64,000 bases of DNA from assembly GCF_001678475.1 (NCBI RefSeq), contig NZ_JTJR01000035.1, positions 62,001 to 126,000 of the forward strand. The letters are read 5' to 3'. Of the stretch, positions 52,396-62,304 are shown in pieces (the stretch's first letter is position 1; every line of letters begins with the position of its first letter). This stretch comes from Gallibacterium genomosp. 3. Lineage in GTDB: Bacteria > Pseudomonadota > Gammaproteobacteria > Enterobacterales > Pasteurellaceae. The notes beneath the pieces are model-generated. The model had not been told where the DNA came from, did no database searches, and saw only the letters and a list, made by a program, of their open reading frames with translations. Both the position numbers and the translations under genes were made by a program.

Positions 52396-53154
52396 CTAAA
52401 GTATTTTCTTTCTCATCTTTGGACGAAAAGATACCTCTTTATCAAATCCTTTTATCTGAATTTTAAGATCATCTGATATTTCTGGCACAACTTCTTTATC
52501 ACTTCTTTGTTTGGATAAAAAATCTACTAATGATTGCCATATAAAATCAGGATCAATATAAATACCAATAGATTGCAAGTTTGGGCTATATGTTAGTTTA
52601 AAAACCTCAATACTCTTTCTATTATCAAAATCATACACATGATTTATATACTCTATTAAGACTATAGGATGATTATAAAATACTTCCCACTCTTTTACCT
52701 CAGGGAACATTAACTCCCTACGTCTGTAAAACATTTTATTAACAAAGGCATTAGCAAATTCTTTTCTATCCATAGTCAGCATTTCATAAAGATACGATTC
52801 CGTACCTACCCCAAAAAACCTAGATATAACATCTAAATTGGTACCATCTTGGAAAGTTAAAGACAGTTGATAAATTAGATTACCTAATTGCTTAGATGGA
52901 GATAATTGCAAACTATTTATATTAAGTAAATCAAAGTGAGAATATACTTTATTTTCTCTATGAAACAGATGAACTGTTTGATTACCAACTAAAAGTATAG
53001 AGTGATTTATTGCGTTTTTTCTATAAGAAATTTTATAGCTATTAGGTTCATTAGAATACTTTTTTGTTCTTCTATTATAGATAAGCTTTTCATCTATACC
53101 ATATTTTGCCACTTTAAAGTCATATAAATCTTTAAATTTACTAATAATCTTCAT
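52396..53154 (-). CDS. Hypothetical protein in an accessory segment
   Basis: A 252-residue soluble, charged protein (MKIISKFKDLYDFKVAKYGID at the N-terminus, KYGIDEKLIYNRRTK following). No signal peptide, membrane segment or catalytic motif is visible. The opening resembles short uncharacterised proteins scattered through bacteria and phages that begin with a similar I-S-K-F-x-D-x-Y-D pattern; that likeness is from memory. Its base composition is more AT-rich than its neighbours. It stands alone between dpp and isc with gene-poor DNA upstream. Function unknown. Confidence 0.7.
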   Translation of the reverse strand: MKIISKFKDLYDFKVAKYGIDEKLIYNRRTKKYSNEPNSYKISYRKNAINHSILLVGNQTVHLFHRENKVYSHFDLLNINSLQLSPSKQLGNLIYQLSLTFQDGTNLDVISRFFGVGTESYLYEMLTMDRKEFANAFVNKMFYRRRELMFPEVKEWEVFYNHPIVLIEYINHVYDFDNRKSIEVFKLTYSPNLQSIGIYIDPDFIWQSLVDFLSKQRSDKEVVPEISDDLKIQIKGFDKEVSFRPKMRKKIL

Positions 53155-53786
53155 AAACCTATCTCAATACTAAGAGTTAAATCAAAGTATATTAATAATT
53201 ACTTTCTTTATATTTACTGAAAGATTTGATACATAACATTCTACCGAAATCATATTCCTCTTTATCTTTGGAATCAAATACTGTCTTTGAAGCTGCTGTT
53301 TCAATCTTTTTACGTATATTTAGCTGTACTTCATACTAAGTAAAACGATTTTGCTAAACTAATTATCGAATCATACAAACTTTTAGCCACAGAAAAATGA
53401 TAACAGAATAAACCTACTTATATTCTGTCATTCTCATCTCTAATATTATTAGAAAATAACTAAACATCTTTTTCACAATCTAGTATAGAAAGATTATTCT
53501 CTAAACCGAAAGAACACACTCACAATGAAAAACCATACTATGCAAAAATTCTACTCATACCCAAAACAAAGAAGAATCTTTGCAGTTAAAATTTTTGGAA
53601 TTAGAAGCAGAACATATAAAAAATTGATATTATCCGAGAAGTAAAAACACACTTCTCGTTAAAATTGTGGTTAATTTACATTCAGTTAAGGAGGTATAGT
53701 TTTTTATCATTTATATAATAAAAACTTAACCTTTAAATTGAAATCAATTTTTTGAGATCAAAATTAGAATTTTTATATTATAAACT
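53155..53786. other. Gene-poor AT-rich stretch between the hypothetical gene and iscX
   Basis: About 630 nt without an intact gene. It holds a minus-strand coding-like fragment (53192-53335), a plus-strand fragment (53529-53627) with a heptad-like charged tail (KEESLQLKFLELEAEHIK), a short 39-codon plus-strand ORF at 53525-53644 and an inverted repeat cgagaagt/acttctcg (53635-53658). A pattern of short open pieces in different frames suggests decayed genes. Confidence 0.5.
53192..53335 (-). pseudogene. Possible 3' remnant of a gene
   Basis: The minus strand is open for 47 codons ending at 53192, with protein-like sequence (YEVQLNIRKKIETAASKTVFD, then KDKEEYDFGRMLCIKSFSKY). A stop codon lies directly upstream and no start with a ribosome-binding site is present. 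It lies 37 nt upstream of the 252-residue hypothetical gene and in the same orientation, so it could be the tail of a former neighbour. No family recognised. Confidence 0.3.
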
Positions 53787-53981
53787 TTATTCAAACTCAT
53801 CTAACCAACAGAGAAAAATCGCTTCTAAAATACGTTCATTTGATTTTTCTGGGTCATCGTCAAATTCATCTAATTCACAAATCCAACGGTGCATATCAGT
53901 AAACCGAACAGTACGAGGATCCAGATCTGGAAAACGCTCATACAATGCTTCACCAATTTGTTGTGCATCTTGCCATTTCAT
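53787..53981 (-). CDS. iscX: IscX (YfhJ), Fe-S assembly regulator
   Basis: A 64-residue acidic protein that binds IscS and iron and tempers Fe-S cluster assembly in E. coli. The sequence matches the family fully: [34 protein letters not shown], and the acidic [16 protein letters not shown]. One base separates it from the fdx stop. I chose the ATG at 53979-53981; a longer reading would overlap fdx. It is the last gene of the isc operon. Confidence 0.96.
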   Translation of the reverse strand: MKWQDAQQIGEALYERFPDLDPRTVRFTDMHRWICELDEFDDDPEKSNERILEAIFLCWLDEFE

Positions 53982-53982
53982 C

Positions 53983-54321
53983 TTAGTGCTCCTCTTTCGC
54001 ATGGTTAATGGTGTAACGTGGAATTTCAACCACTAAATCTTCATCGCCTACTACTGCTTGGCAACTTAAGCGGCTATCTACTTCAAGCCCCCACGCTTTA
54101 TCTAACATATCATCTTCTAAATCAGAGCTATCATTAAGCGAATCAAACCCTTCTCGCACAATCACATGACAAGTTGTACAAGCACAAGACTTTTCACAAG
54201 CGTGTTCAATTTCAATCCCAGAACGCAATGCCGCATCTAAAATCGTTTCACCTGTATTGGCATCAACTACCATACCTTCTGGACAATGTTCTTGATTTGG
54301 CAGAAATACAATTTTTGGCAT
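53983..54321 (-). CDS. fdx: Fdx, ISC-type 2Fe-2S ferredoxin
   Basis: A 112-residue adrenodoxin-like ferredoxin that supplies electrons for cluster assembly. The cluster cysteines lie in [14 protein letters not shown] (about residues 39-52) and in RLSCQAVVG (about residue 87). Length matches E. coli Fdx (111). It lies 18 nt after hscA and 1 nt before iscX. Confidence 0.97.
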   Translation of the reverse strand: MPKIVFLPNQEHCPEGMVVDANTGETILDAALRSGIEIEHACEKSCACTTCHVIVREGFDSLNDSSDLEDDMLDKAWGLEVDSRLSCQAVVGDEDLVVEIPRYTINHAKEEH

Positions 54322-54339
54322 TTGTTATTTTCCTTCTTA

Positions 54340-56193
54340 TTATTCAGTAAATTGATCAACAGATTGACCTGCTAAGGCTTGTTTAATTGAACTATCCATT
54401 CTTCTCGCTGCGAATTCACGTGTTGCTTGATCTAACTGTTTAATACCTTGTGCAATACGTTGGCTGTCATCTTCTTTAATTAGTGATTCTAAGGTTTGTA
54501 AGGCAACCTTTATTCCAGCAAGTTCTTGTTCATTGAGTAATGCAGCATCTTCGGCTAAAGCACTATAGACATTTTCTAGTACGCGAGCGGCTTCAACACG
54601 TTGTTCAGCGAGTTCACGTGCCTGCAAATCCGCTTTAGCATTTTCGTGTGAAGATTTGATCATTTGAGTGATCTCTTCATCGGTTAAGCCATAAGATGGT
54701 TTAACTTGGATTGATGAATGTACACCAGTTGATTTTTCCATTGCAGTCACACTTAATAATCCGTCTGCATCGACTTGATAAGTTACGCGTACATGTGCAG
54801 CTCCTGCTACCATAGGTGGAATGCCTTTGAGGCTAAAACGTGCTAATGATCGGCAATCTTGCACTAACTCACGTTCACCTTGCACGATATGTACTGACAT
54901 TGCGGTTTGACCATCTTTAAATGTAGTGAACTCTTGTGCTCTTGCCACAGGGATAGTGGTGTTACGAGGAATAATTTTTTCAACTAATCCGCCCATGGTT
55001 TCAATCCCTAATGATAATGGAATGACATCCAATAATAACATCTCACTATCTGGTTTATTGCCCGCTAAAATATCCGCTTGAATTGCAGCGCCTAACGCCA
55101 CAACTTTATCAGGATCAATTGAAGTTAATGGCTGTTTACCAAAAAATTCTGCAACTTGTTCACGCACAAATGGCACACGAGTAGAACCACCCACCATCAC
55201 AGTTTCAATCACTTCTTCAACAGTCACCCCAGCATCTTTCAACGCACGACGGCAAGCTAGTAGGGTACGTTTCACTAATGGTTGGATTAATTGATTAAAT
55301 ACTGCACGTTCAACAGTGACTGCTTGTTGATTGACGGTTATTGTTACTGACTCTGCCGCAGAAAGCTGAATCTTAACTTGGGTAGCAAGATCTAATAATT
55401 GACGTTTTTCTTGGTCAGTTTTTGCAGTGAATTGCGCTTGAGTAGCTAAATAATCGGCTAATAAGTGGTCAAAATCATCACCGCCCAATGCAGTATCACC
55501 ACCTGTTGCTAACACTTCAAACACCCCTTTACTGAGGCGTAAAATAGAAATGTCGAATGTACCGCCACCTAAATCGTAAACTGCAATGACACCTTCTTGT
55601 CCACTATCTAAACCATAAGCAATCGCAGCAGCAGTCGGTTCATTCAATAAACGTAATACATTTAAACCAGCTAGGCGTGCTGCGTCTTTTGTGCCTTGAC
55701 GCTGTGCATCATCAAAATAAGCGGGTACGGTAATAACGCAACCAACCAATTCACCGCCTAAACGCTGTTCAGCTAAACGATTTAAACGGCGTAAAATATC
55801 CGCCGACACTTCAACTGGGCTTCGGGTACCTTGTTTGGTTACTAATAATGGCAACCCATTTTCACTCGCTTGGAAAGTATAAGGTAAATTCGGATAACGC
55901 GTTTGCACATCCGCTAAACTACGTCCCATTAAACGTTTTACAGAAATAATCGTATTATGCGGGTCTTGTTCTGCATAGGCTTTAGCTTCATTACCCACCA
56001 CTAATTGATCATCACCATAATAAACAACAGAAGGAATCAAAGCTCTTTCTTGTTCATCGAGTAAAATATCTGCCTTACCGCTACGAACGGTGGCGACCAA
56101 AGAATTGGTTGTACCGAGATCAATACCTACGGCTAATCTAGCTTGGTGAGGTGCTGCACTTTGCCCTGGTTCTGCAATTTGTAATAATGCCAT
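54340..56193 (-). CDS. hscA: HscA, ISC-specific Hsp70 chaperone
   Basis: A 617-residue DnaK-family chaperone that, with HscB, releases clusters from IscU. The ATPase domain shows [44 protein letters not shown] and [10 protein letters not shown]; the substrate-binding domain contains [10 protein letters not shown]. The ATG at 56191-56193 is preceded by AAGG and gives the family N-terminus [13 protein letters not shown]; an upstream in-frame codon is rejected. Confidence 0.97.
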   Translation of the reverse strand: MALLQIAEPGQSAAPHQARLAVGIDLGTTNSLVATVRSGKADILLDEQERALIPSVVYYGDDQLVVGNEAKAYAEQDPHNTIISVKRLMGRSLADVQTRYPNLPYTFQASENGLPLLVTKQGTRSPVEVSADILRRLNRLAEQRLGGELVGCVITVPAYFDDAQRQGTKDAARLAGLNVLRLLNEPTAAAIAYGLDSGQEGVIAVYDLGGGTFDISILRLSKGVFEVLATGGDTALGGDDFDHLLADYLATQAQFTAKTDQEKRQLLDLATQVKIQLSAAESVTITVNQQAVTVERAVFNQLIQPLVKRTLLACRRALKDAGVTVEEVIETVMVGGSTRVPFVREQVAEFFGKQPLTSIDPDKVVALGAAIQADILAGNKPDSEMLLLDVIPLSLGIETMGGLVEKIIPRNTTIPVARAQEFTTFKDGQTAMSVHIVQGERELVQDCRSLARFSLKGIPPMVAGAAHVRVTYQVDADGLLSVTAMEKSTGVHSSIQVKPSYGLTDEEITQMIKSSHENAKADLQARELAEQRVEAARVLENVYSALAEDAALLNEQELAGIKVALQTLESLIKEDDSQRIAQGIKQLDQATREFAARRMDSSIKQALAGQSVDQFTE

Positions 56194-56211
56194 TACCTTA
56201 TTTTCCCACAA

Positions 56212-56730
56212 TTAAAAATCAAATAACTTTTCTTCTAAACGTTCTATTTCTTGTTGTAATTTTTGAATAAACTTCAAACGATCTATCATTTGTTTAGTGC
56301 CAACCCAGTCTTGTTGTTCAATTTTATCAGTTAAACTGGCTAAATTTTCTTGATAGCTCTCTTTTGCTTGTGCCAATAATGTTTCAAGCAAAACTTCGTC
56401 TTGCTGCTGTTCCGCTTGTTCTAATTGTTCACGTAATTCCATTTGTTGCATTAAAAATTCAAGATCATGCGTTGTATTTTCGCTTTCTACTGGCTTTTGT
56501 AATGCTAAACTTAAAATCGCTTCCGCACGTAAGATCGGATCTTTTAATATCTGATAAGCATCATTAACTTGCGTTGATTTCTGCAAGGCTAAACGTTGTT
56601 CTTGTTCTGTTGCGGTAGAAAAATTATCTGGGTGAAGTTGCTTTTGTAATTGCAAATACTGTTGTGATAATTGTGTCAGATCGAGTTGGAAACTTACTGG
56701 CAACGTAAACAATTCAAATGGATTAAACAT
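56212..56730 (-). CDS. hscB: HscB, J-domain co-chaperone
   Basis: A 172-residue Hsc20 with an N-terminal J domain (NPFELFTLPVSFQLD; the HPD motif is in KQLHPDNFS at about residue 35) and a C-terminal helical domain rich in Glu and Gln that binds IscU. It stimulates HscA. It lies 24 nt after iscA and 18 nt before hscA. Confidence 0.96.
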   Translation of the reverse strand: MFNPFELFTLPVSFQLDLTQLSQQYLQLQKQLHPDNFSTATEQEQRLALQKSTQVNDAYQILKDPILRAEAILSLALQKPVESENTTHDLEFLMQQMELREQLEQAEQQQDEVLLETLLAQAKESYQENLASLTDKIEQQDWVGTKQMIDRLKFIQKLQQEIERLEEKLFDF

Positions 56731-56754
56731 AATAGTATAAATAATGATAAGGGA

Positions 56755-57078
56755 TTAAACGTGGAAACTTTCTCCACAACCACATTGATCTTTTACATTC
56801 GGGTTGGTAAATTTAAACCCTTCATTTAGACCTTCTTTGACAAAATCTAACTGAGTACCATCTAAATAAACAAGGCTCTTATTATCAACAATAATTTTTA
56901 CCCCGTTATCTTCAAAGACTTGATCATCTTCATTTAATACATCAACAAATTCTAGAACATATGCTAGTCCTGAACAGCCTGATGTTTTGATCCCTAAACG
57001 TAAACCAATTCCTTTTCCACGATTGGCAAGAAAATCTCTGACTCGTTGTGCCGCACTTTCGGTTAATGAAATTGCCAT
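56755..57078 (-). CDS. iscA: IscA, A-type Fe-S carrier
   Basis: A 107-residue A-type carrier with the three conserved cysteines: [10 protein letters not shown] (about Cys35) and the C-terminal CGCG (about Cys99 and Cys101). It receives clusters from IscU for delivery to apo-proteins or provides iron. It is the fourth gene of the isc operon, separated from iscU by a 51-nt spacer holding a stem-loop. Confidence 0.97.
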   Translation of the reverse strand: MAISLTESAAQRVRDFLANRGKGIGLRLGIKTSGCSGLAYVLEFVDVLNEDDQVFEDNGVKIIVDNKSLVYLDGTQLDFVKEGLNEGFKFTNPNVKDQCGCGESFHV

Positions 57079-57099
57079 GTTTTACTCCTAAAATGGGAA

Positions 57100-57123
57100 A
57101 GGTGTTATCCATAGATAACACCT
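57100..57123 (-). promoter_or_regulatory. Intercistronic stem-loop between iscU and iscA
   Basis: AGGTGTTAT (57100-57108) pairs perfectly with ATAACACCT (57115-57123) around a six-base loop, 6 nt after the iscU stop. On the minus strand TTTCCC follows, so it is likely an mRNA stabiliser or weak attenuator separating iscRSU from iscA-hscBA-fdx-iscX. Confidence 0.65.
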
Positions 57124-57129
57124 AAAAGA

Positions 57130-57513
57130 TTATTTAACGTTTTTCGCTTTATAGTCGGCGATTGCTGCTTTGATTGCGTCTTCTGCAAGAATTGAGCAGT
57201 GAACTTTTACTGGCGGTAACTCTAATTCTGCAGCAATATCACTATTTTTAATCGCTTGTGCTTCATCTAATGATTTACCTTTTACCCATTCTGTAATTAA
57301 TGAGCTAGACGCAATCGCTGAACCACAACCATAAGTTTTAAACTTCGCATCTTCAATAATACCGCTATCATTTACCTTAATTTGTAGCTGCATTACGTCA
57401 CCACAAGCTGGTGCACCAACCATGCCACTCCCAACAGTCGGATCTTTTTTATCGAATGATCCGACATTACGTGGGTTTTCATAATGATCAATAACTTTTT
57501 CACTGTAAGCCAT
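57130..57513 (-). CDS. iscU: IscU, Fe-S cluster scaffold
   Basis: A 127-residue scaffold on which IscS builds clusters. The three ligand cysteines are in GAPACGD (about Cys37), TYGCGSAIASS (about Cys63) and KVHCSILAEDA (about Cys106). The HscA-recognition motif LPPVK is intact just before the last cysteine. The stretch between iscS and iscU is 13 nt. Confidence 0.98.
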   Translation of the reverse strand: MAYSEKVIDHYENPRNVGSFDKKDPTVGSGMVGAPACGDVMQLQIKVNDSGIIEDAKFKTYGCGSAIASSSLITEWVKGKSLDEAQAIKNSDIAAELELPPVKVHCSILAEDAIKAAIADYKAKNVK

Positions 57514-57526
57514 AATTCACTCCTAA

Positions 57527-58741
57527 TTAATGTGCTGACCATTCAACGGTGCTAAAATCAACACCCTCTTTATACATATCCCATAATGGAGAAAGTTCAC
57601 GCAATTTCGCTACCGCTTTCTTCACTAATTCAATCGTATAATCGATCTCTTCTTCTGTGGTATAACGTCCAATCGTAAAACGAATTGAGCTATGTGCTAA
57701 TTCATCATTTAAACCTAATGCACGTAACACATAGGAAGGCTCTAAACTTGCAGAAGTACAGGCTGAACCTGATGAAACCGCAATATCACGTAATGACATC
57801 ATTAATGATTCACCTTCTACATAGTTGAAACTCATATTTAAATTTGTGCCAACACGGTGTTCCATTGAACCATTTACATAGACTTCTTCAATATCTTTTA
57901 ATCCGTTATATAAACGATCACGCAATGCGGTTAAACGAGGCATTTCAGTAGCCATTTCTTCTTTGCAGATACGATAGGCTTCACCCATTCCCACAATCTG
58001 ATGTACTGGCAATGTACCTGAACGCATTCCTCTTTCATGACCACCACCATGGATAATTGCTTCTAAACGTACACGTGGTTTACGGCGAACATATAATGCA
58101 CCGATTCCTTTTGGTCCGTAGAGTTTGTGACCTGACATTGACATTAAATCCACTTTTAAAGTCGATAAATCAATTGGTAATTTTCCCACAGATTGGGTTG
58201 CATCTACGTGGAAAATAATCTTACGTTCACGACATAATTCACCAATTGCAGCAATATCTTGGATCACACCGATTTCATTATTCACGTGCATAATAGAAAC
58301 TAAAATCGTATCGTCACGCATTGCAGCTTTTAATTCTTCAAGATCAATTAAACCGTCTGATTTTGGTGAAAGATAAGTTACTTCAAAACCTTCACGTTCT
58401 AATTGGCGACACGTATCTAATACTGCTTTATGTTCTGTTTTGCAGGTAATAATATGTTTACCTTTGGTTTGATAGAAATGTGCTGCACCTTTAATCGCTA
58501 AATTATCTGACTCTGTTGCGCCAGAAGTAAATACAATTTCACGTGAATCTGCACCAATTAAATCAGCGATATGATTACGTGCAACATCTACCGCTTCTTC
58601 TGCTTGCCAGCCAAATTTATGCGAGCGTGATGCTGGGTTACCGAATGTGCCATCTACGGTTAAATATTCCATCATTTTTTTAGCAACACGTTCGTCAACT
58701 GGACAAGTTGCGGCATAGTCTAAATAAATAGGTAGTTTCAT
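57527..58741 (-). CDS. iscS: IscS, cysteine desulfurase
   Basis: A 404-residue PLP enzyme that supplies sulfur for Fe-S clusters, tRNA thiolation and other cofactors. [16 protein letters not shown] is the class V aminotransferase-like start. The PLP lysine is in [12 protein letters not shown] (about residue 206) and the persulfide cysteine in [14 protein letters not shown] (about residue 328), a group I desulfurase loop. It follows iscR after 34 nt. Confidence 0.98.
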   Translation of the reverse strand: MKLPIYLDYAATCPVDERVAKKMMEYLTVDGTFGNPASRSHKFGWQAEEAVDVARNHIADLIGADSREIVFTSGATESDNLAIKGAAHFYQTKGKHIITCKTEHKAVLDTCRQLEREGFEVTYLSPKSDGLIDLEELKAAMRDDTILVSIMHVNNEIGVIQDIAAIGELCRERKIIFHVDATQSVGKLPIDLSTLKVDLMSMSGHKLYGPKGIGALYVRRKPRVRLEAIIHGGGHERGMRSGTLPVHQIVGMGEAYRICKEEMATEMPRLTALRDRLYNGLKDIEEVYVNGSMEHRVGTNLNMSFNYVEGESLMMSLRDIAVSSGSACTSASLEPSYVLRALGLNDELAHSSIRFTIGRYTTEEEIDYTIELVKKAVAKLRELSPLWDMYKEGVDFSTVEWSAH

Positions 58742-58775
58742 TATTCACTCCAATAATTCATTAAGAAGTTGTTTC

Positions 58776-59246
58776 TTAACTTTCTGTATGTTCTAGACGT
58801 TGCTGTACGCTGATTTCTGCACGATAACGCTTTTGCATTTTTTCTTGTTGAGAGCTAACCAATTCAGCGACAGTAATTTCATTGAGAAATTCTTCGATAC
58901 GATCACTTAACTTTTGCCATAAAGAATGGGTTAAACATTGCACCCCATCTTGGCAGTTACCTTTACTACGGCATTTAGTCGCTTGAACATTTTCATTCAC
59001 AGCAGAAATAATCATACCGATAGAAATCTCTTCGCAGCGATAACCTAATTGGTAACCACCACCAGGGCCACGTGTACTTTTCACAAGACCATGGCGACGT
59101 AATTTGGCAAAGAGTTGTTCTAAATAAGAAAGTGATATTTTTTGACGTTCAGAAATATCCGATAAAGTAACCGGGCCATCTTCTGCATTTAGTGCAATAT
59201 CTAAAATAGCAGTTACTGCATAACGCCCTTTTGAAGTAAGTTTCAT
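58776..59246 (-). CDS. iscR: IscR, Fe-S-sensing Rrf2-family regulator
   Basis: A 156-residue Rrf2 regulator. The winged helix-turn-helix ([31 protein letters not shown]) is followed by the three cluster cysteines in [13 protein letters not shown] (about residues 92-104). Holo-IscR represses the isc operon; apo-IscR regulates others. It is the first gene of iscRSUA-hscBA-fdx-iscX and lies directly behind a type 1 IscR site. Confidence 0.97.
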   Translation of the reverse strand: MKLTSKGRYAVTAILDIALNAEDGPVTLSDISERQKISLSYLEQLFAKLRRHGLVKSTRGPGGGYQLGYRCEEISIGMIISAVNENVQATKCRSKGNCQDGVQCLTHSLWQKLSDRIEEFLNEITVAELVSSQQEKMQKRYRAEISVQQRLEHTES

Positions 59247-59288
59247 CGTAAATTCCCTAACCTTGTTTCAAACGGGGAAAATTCTCAC

Positions 59289-59313
59289 ATAACCTACTAA
59301 AACAGTCAAGTAT
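59289..59313 (-). promoter_or_regulatory. Type 1 IscR site overlapping the isc promoter -35
   Basis: Read on the minus strand the 25-mer begins ATACTTGACTGTTTTAGT and ends AGGTTAT. It fits the E. coli type 1 IscR consensus (ATASYYGACTRWWWYAGTCRRSTAT) at all but two positions. It includes TTGACT, a likely -35, so bound holo-IscR would block the promoter. It lies 43 nt upstream of the iscR start. Confidence 0.85.
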
Positions 59314-59345
59314 TATTCTTTCTATAATACTTTTTTTAATTATCG

Positions 59346-60083
59346 TTAATTTCTATCTTTTGTGATTAAACGTTCTACTGCGGTGAGCATACCTTGCAAG
59401 ATATTTAATTCATTACGCTGAATAGCCGTGCGTAAATAGAGGCGGCGTAATTTTTTCATCACTGCACTATTCTGAATAAAACCAAGTTCCTGATAGACTT
59501 TCTCAGTTTTTTGGAAAAAATACTCTAACTCTTCAGCGACAACGCCTTCTGCCGCGGTAACTTTCGCAGGTTCTACACCTTCCGGTAATTGCGCTTGTAG
59601 ATAAGCCATTCGAATTTCATAACTGACTAGCTGTACTGCCATCGCTAAATTAAGAGATGAATATTCCGGATTGGCTGGAATATTTAAATGGTAATGACAT
59701 TTTAAAAGTTCTTCATTAGTCAGGCCAATTCGTTCACGACCAAAGACTATTGCTACTTTTCCTGCATGAAGATGTGCTATCGTTTTTTCGCCACAATGAC
59801 GAGGAGTAATCGCGGTTGTGCTCAAATGTCTTGCTCTTGCACTGGTCCCAATAATCAATGAACAATCAGCGACGGCTTCATCAAAGGAGGAAACAATATG
59901 TGCATTTTCCACAACATCTGCTGATCCTGCGGATAATGCGATTGATTCTTCATTGGGTAATACTTTAGGAGAAACTAAATATAACTGTGATAAGCCCATA
60001 GTTTTCATCGCTCTAGCAGCGGATCCAATATTCCCAGGGTGTGATGTTTCTACAAGAACAATTTTGATTTGGTCTAACGACAT
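59346..60083 (-). CDS. trmJ: TrmJ, tRNA Cm32/Um32 methyltransferase
   Basis: A 245-residue SPOUT-class enzyme methylating the 2'-OH of residue 32 in several tRNAs. IVLVETSHPGNIGSAARAMKTMGL is the family N-terminus, and the knotted SAM-binding part is seen in VAIVFGRERIGLTNEEL and SSLNLAMAVQLVSYEI. The start at 60083 (MSLDQIK) is chosen as the family norm. Its place upstream of iscR is conserved in enterobacteria and Pasteurellaceae. It is divergent from suhB. Confidence 0.95.
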   Translation of the reverse strand: MSLDQIKIVLVETSHPGNIGSAARAMKTMGLSQLYLVSPKVLPNEESIALSAGSADVVENAHIVSSFDEAVADCSLIIGTSARARHLSTTAITPRHCGEKTIAHLHAGKVAIVFGRERIGLTNEELLKCHYHLNIPANPEYSSLNLAMAVQLVSYEIRMAYLQAQLPEGVEPAKVTAAEGVVAEELEYFFQKTEKVYQELGFIQNSAVMKKLRRLYLRTAIQRNELNILQGMLTAVERLITKDRN

Positions 60084-60232
60084 ACTCTTCTGTAATAGCA
60101 AAAAATGATGGCAAATTTTAACACGTTTCCAGTTGTGATGAAATTACTCGCAATTTGAATTAACTTTCCCTATAATGCACACCGTTTTAATTCATAGCTA
60201 AAACTGTTCTTTAAAATCTGGTGGAGAAAATA

Positions 60233-61036
60233 ATGAATCCAATGTTAAATATCGCTATTCGTGCAGTACGAAAAGCAGGCAACATCGTTGCCAAAGGCTT
60301 TGAACGCCGAGATGAAATCCAAACAAGTGAAAAATCAACAAATGATTATGTGACCAATATCGATAAAGCTTCTGAAGCGGCAATCATCGAGATTATTCGC
60401 AAATCTTATCCTGATCATACAATTATTGGTGAAGAAAGTGGTGCCTTAGAAGGTAAACAAAGTGATGTACAATGGATCATTGATCCACTAGATGGTACGA
60501 CTAACTTTGTCAAAGGTTTACCCCATTTCTCTATTTCTATTGCTGTTCGTGTAAAAGGTCGCACCGAAGTAGGTGTAGTTTATGATCCTATCCGTAATGA
60601 ACTCTTTACTGCAGTGCGTGGTGAAGGCGCAAAATTGAATGAATACCGTTTACGCTTAGAAGGCCGTAATGAATTAACCGGTGCGGTATTAGCAACAGGT
60701 TTCCCATTTAAAGTTAAACGCCATGTTCCAGTACATCTCAATATGATTACAACATTGATTGAAGAGTGTGCTGACTTCCGTCGTACAGGTTCTGCGGCTC
60801 TTGATCTTTGCTATGTAGCTGCTGGTCGTGTTGATGGTTATTTTGAACTTGGTGTTAAACCTTGGGATTGCGCTGCTGGTGATTTAATTGTCCGTGAAGC
60901 CGGCGGTCTAGTAACCGACTTCGTTGGTGGTCATAACTATTTAACTTCTGGTAATATCGTTGCTGGTGCGCCTCGTATTACCAAACAAATTCTCACTAAA
61001 TTACAACCTTGCTTATCTAACGAATTAAAAGGTTAA
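60233..61036 (+). CDS. suhB: SuhB, inositol-1-monophosphatase family
   Basis: A 267-residue member of the Mg-dependent phosphatase family. Metal ligands are visible in GEESG (Glu), WIIDPLDGTTNFVKG (Asp pair) and PWDCAAGDLIVREAGG (Asp). Besides inositol phosphatase activity, SuhB in E. coli joins the rRNA antitermination complex. The ATG at 60233 with GGAG upstream is preferred to an in-frame codon four residues earlier. It is monocistronic. Confidence 0.96.
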   Translation: MNPMLNIAIRAVRKAGNIVAKGFERRDEIQTSEKSTNDYVTNIDKASEAAIIEIIRKSYPDHTIIGEESGALEGKQSDVQWIIDPLDGTTNFVKGLPHFSISIAVRVKGRTEVGVVYDPIRNELFTAVRGEGAKLNEYRLRLEGRNELTGAVLATGFPFKVKRHVPVHLNMITTLIEECADFRRTGSAALDLCYVAAGRVDGYFELGVKPWDCAAGDLIVREAGGLVTDFVGGHNYLTSGNIVAGAPRITKQILTKLQPCLSNELKG

Positions 61037-61051
61037 TTGCTCTGTATCAAT

Positions 61052-61084
61052 AAAAAAGCTAGCGTAGAGGCTAGCTTTTTTTGT
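61052..61084. terminator. Bidirectional terminator between suhB and uxuA
   Basis: aaaaaagctagc (61052-61063) pairs perfectly with gctagctttttt-type sequence (61070-61081), with an A run on the left and T run on the right. It can stop the convergent suhB and uxuA transcripts. Confidence 0.9.
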
Positions 61085-61088
61085 TTGA

Positions 61089-62273
61089 TTATTTTTCAAA
61101 ATAAACTTTTTTTAATCCTAACTCTAATCCCCTAAATTCAGCTAATCCACGTAAACGCCCTATCGCAGAATACCCAGGGTTTGTTTTCTTCTTGAGATCA
61201 TCTAACATTTGGTGACCATGATCAGGACGCATTGGAATTAAACGTGTATCACCTTGATTTAATCGGCGATATTCTTCGGTCAATAGCGCTTTTACAACAT
61301 TAAACATATCTACATCGCCTTCCAAATGTGCTGCTTCATGAAAGCTTAACGGATTATCTTCTCGGCATGTTGAACGCAAATGAGCAAAATAGATTCGATC
61401 AGCAAATTTTTCTGTCATTTGCACCAAATCATTATCTGAGCGAACACCATAAGAACCTGTACACATTGTAAACCCATTCGCTGACAAAGGCTCTGTTTCA
61501 ACAAACCATTGCATATCTTCAATTGTCGAAACAATACGAGGAAGCCCTAAAATTGGACGAGGTGGATCATCTGGGTGAATTGCGAGTTTAATACCAACAT
61601 CTTGTGCTACTGGAACAACTTCATGTAGAAAATACGCTAGATGAGTACGGAATTTTTCTGGAGAAATCTCTTTATAACGATCTAATTGAGCCTGAAACTC
61701 TTCCAAAGTATAACCTTCTTCTGCACCAGGCAATCCAGCAATAATATTTTTTGTTAATTGCTCAATTTGTTCTGCTGACATTTTTTCATAGTAAGATTTA
61801 GCCGCTTGACGTTCTTGCTCACTATAACTTTGCTCCGCACCTGGACGTTTCAGAATGTGTAATTCAAATGCTGCAAATGCAATTTGATCAAAACGGAGTG
61901 CTTTAGAACCATCTGGTAATTGGTATGCCAAATCAGTACGCGTCCAATCCAATACTGGCATAAAATTATAACAAACTGTATCAATTCCACATTTAGCTAA
62001 ATTACGTAGTGTCTGTTTATAATTATCAATCCATTGCTGATAATTTCCTGTCTGTGTCTTAATTTCTTCATGTACAGGTACACTTTCCACCACAGACCAT
62101 GTTAATCCAGCCTGCTCAATTAATGCTTTACGTTTTTCAATTTCATCAATACTCCAAATTTGACCATTTGGAATATGATGTAATGCAGTCACAATACCTG
62201 TTGCTCCTGCTTGTCTAATATCTGATAATGACACAGGGTCATTAGGGCCATACCAACGCCAAGTTTGTTCCAT
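61089..62273 (-). CDS. uxuA: UxuA, D-mannonate dehydratase
   Basis: A 394-residue TIM-barrel enzyme turning D-mannonate into 2-keto-3-deoxygluconate in glucuronate catabolism. [22 protein letters not shown] is the family start. Metal and catalytic residues are expected in [23 protein letters not shown] and MRPDHGHQM, all of which are present. It is the third gene of GH31-gntR-uxuA, 31 nt after the regulator. Neither uxuB nor uxaC is visible here. Confidence 0.97.
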   Translation of the reverse strand: MEQTWRWYGPNDPVSLSDIRQAGATGIVTALHHIPNGQIWSIDEIEKRKALIEQAGLTWSVVESVPVHEEIKTQTGNYQQWIDNYKQTLRNLAKCGIDTVCYNFMPVLDWTRTDLAYQLPDGSKALRFDQIAFAAFELHILKRPGAEQSYSEQERQAAKSYYEKMSAEQIEQLTKNIIAGLPGAEEGYTLEEFQAQLDRYKEISPEKFRTHLAYFLHEVVPVAQDVGIKLAIHPDDPPRPILGLPRIVSTIEDMQWFVETEPLSANGFTMCTGSYGVRSDNDLVQMTEKFADRIYFAHLRSTCREDNPLSFHEAAHLEGDVDMFNVVKALLTEEYRRLNQGDTRLIPMRPDHGHQMLDDLKKKTNPGYSAIGRLRGLAEFRGLELGLKKVYFEK

Positions 62274-62304
62274 TTTCTACTCCTTACATTAAAAATTTTT
62301 ATGT

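Noticed and set aside
53635-53658. Inverted repeat cgagaagt/acttctcg as a terminator
   Set aside because: No gene ends here and no T run follows on either strand; noted only as part of the decayed stretch.
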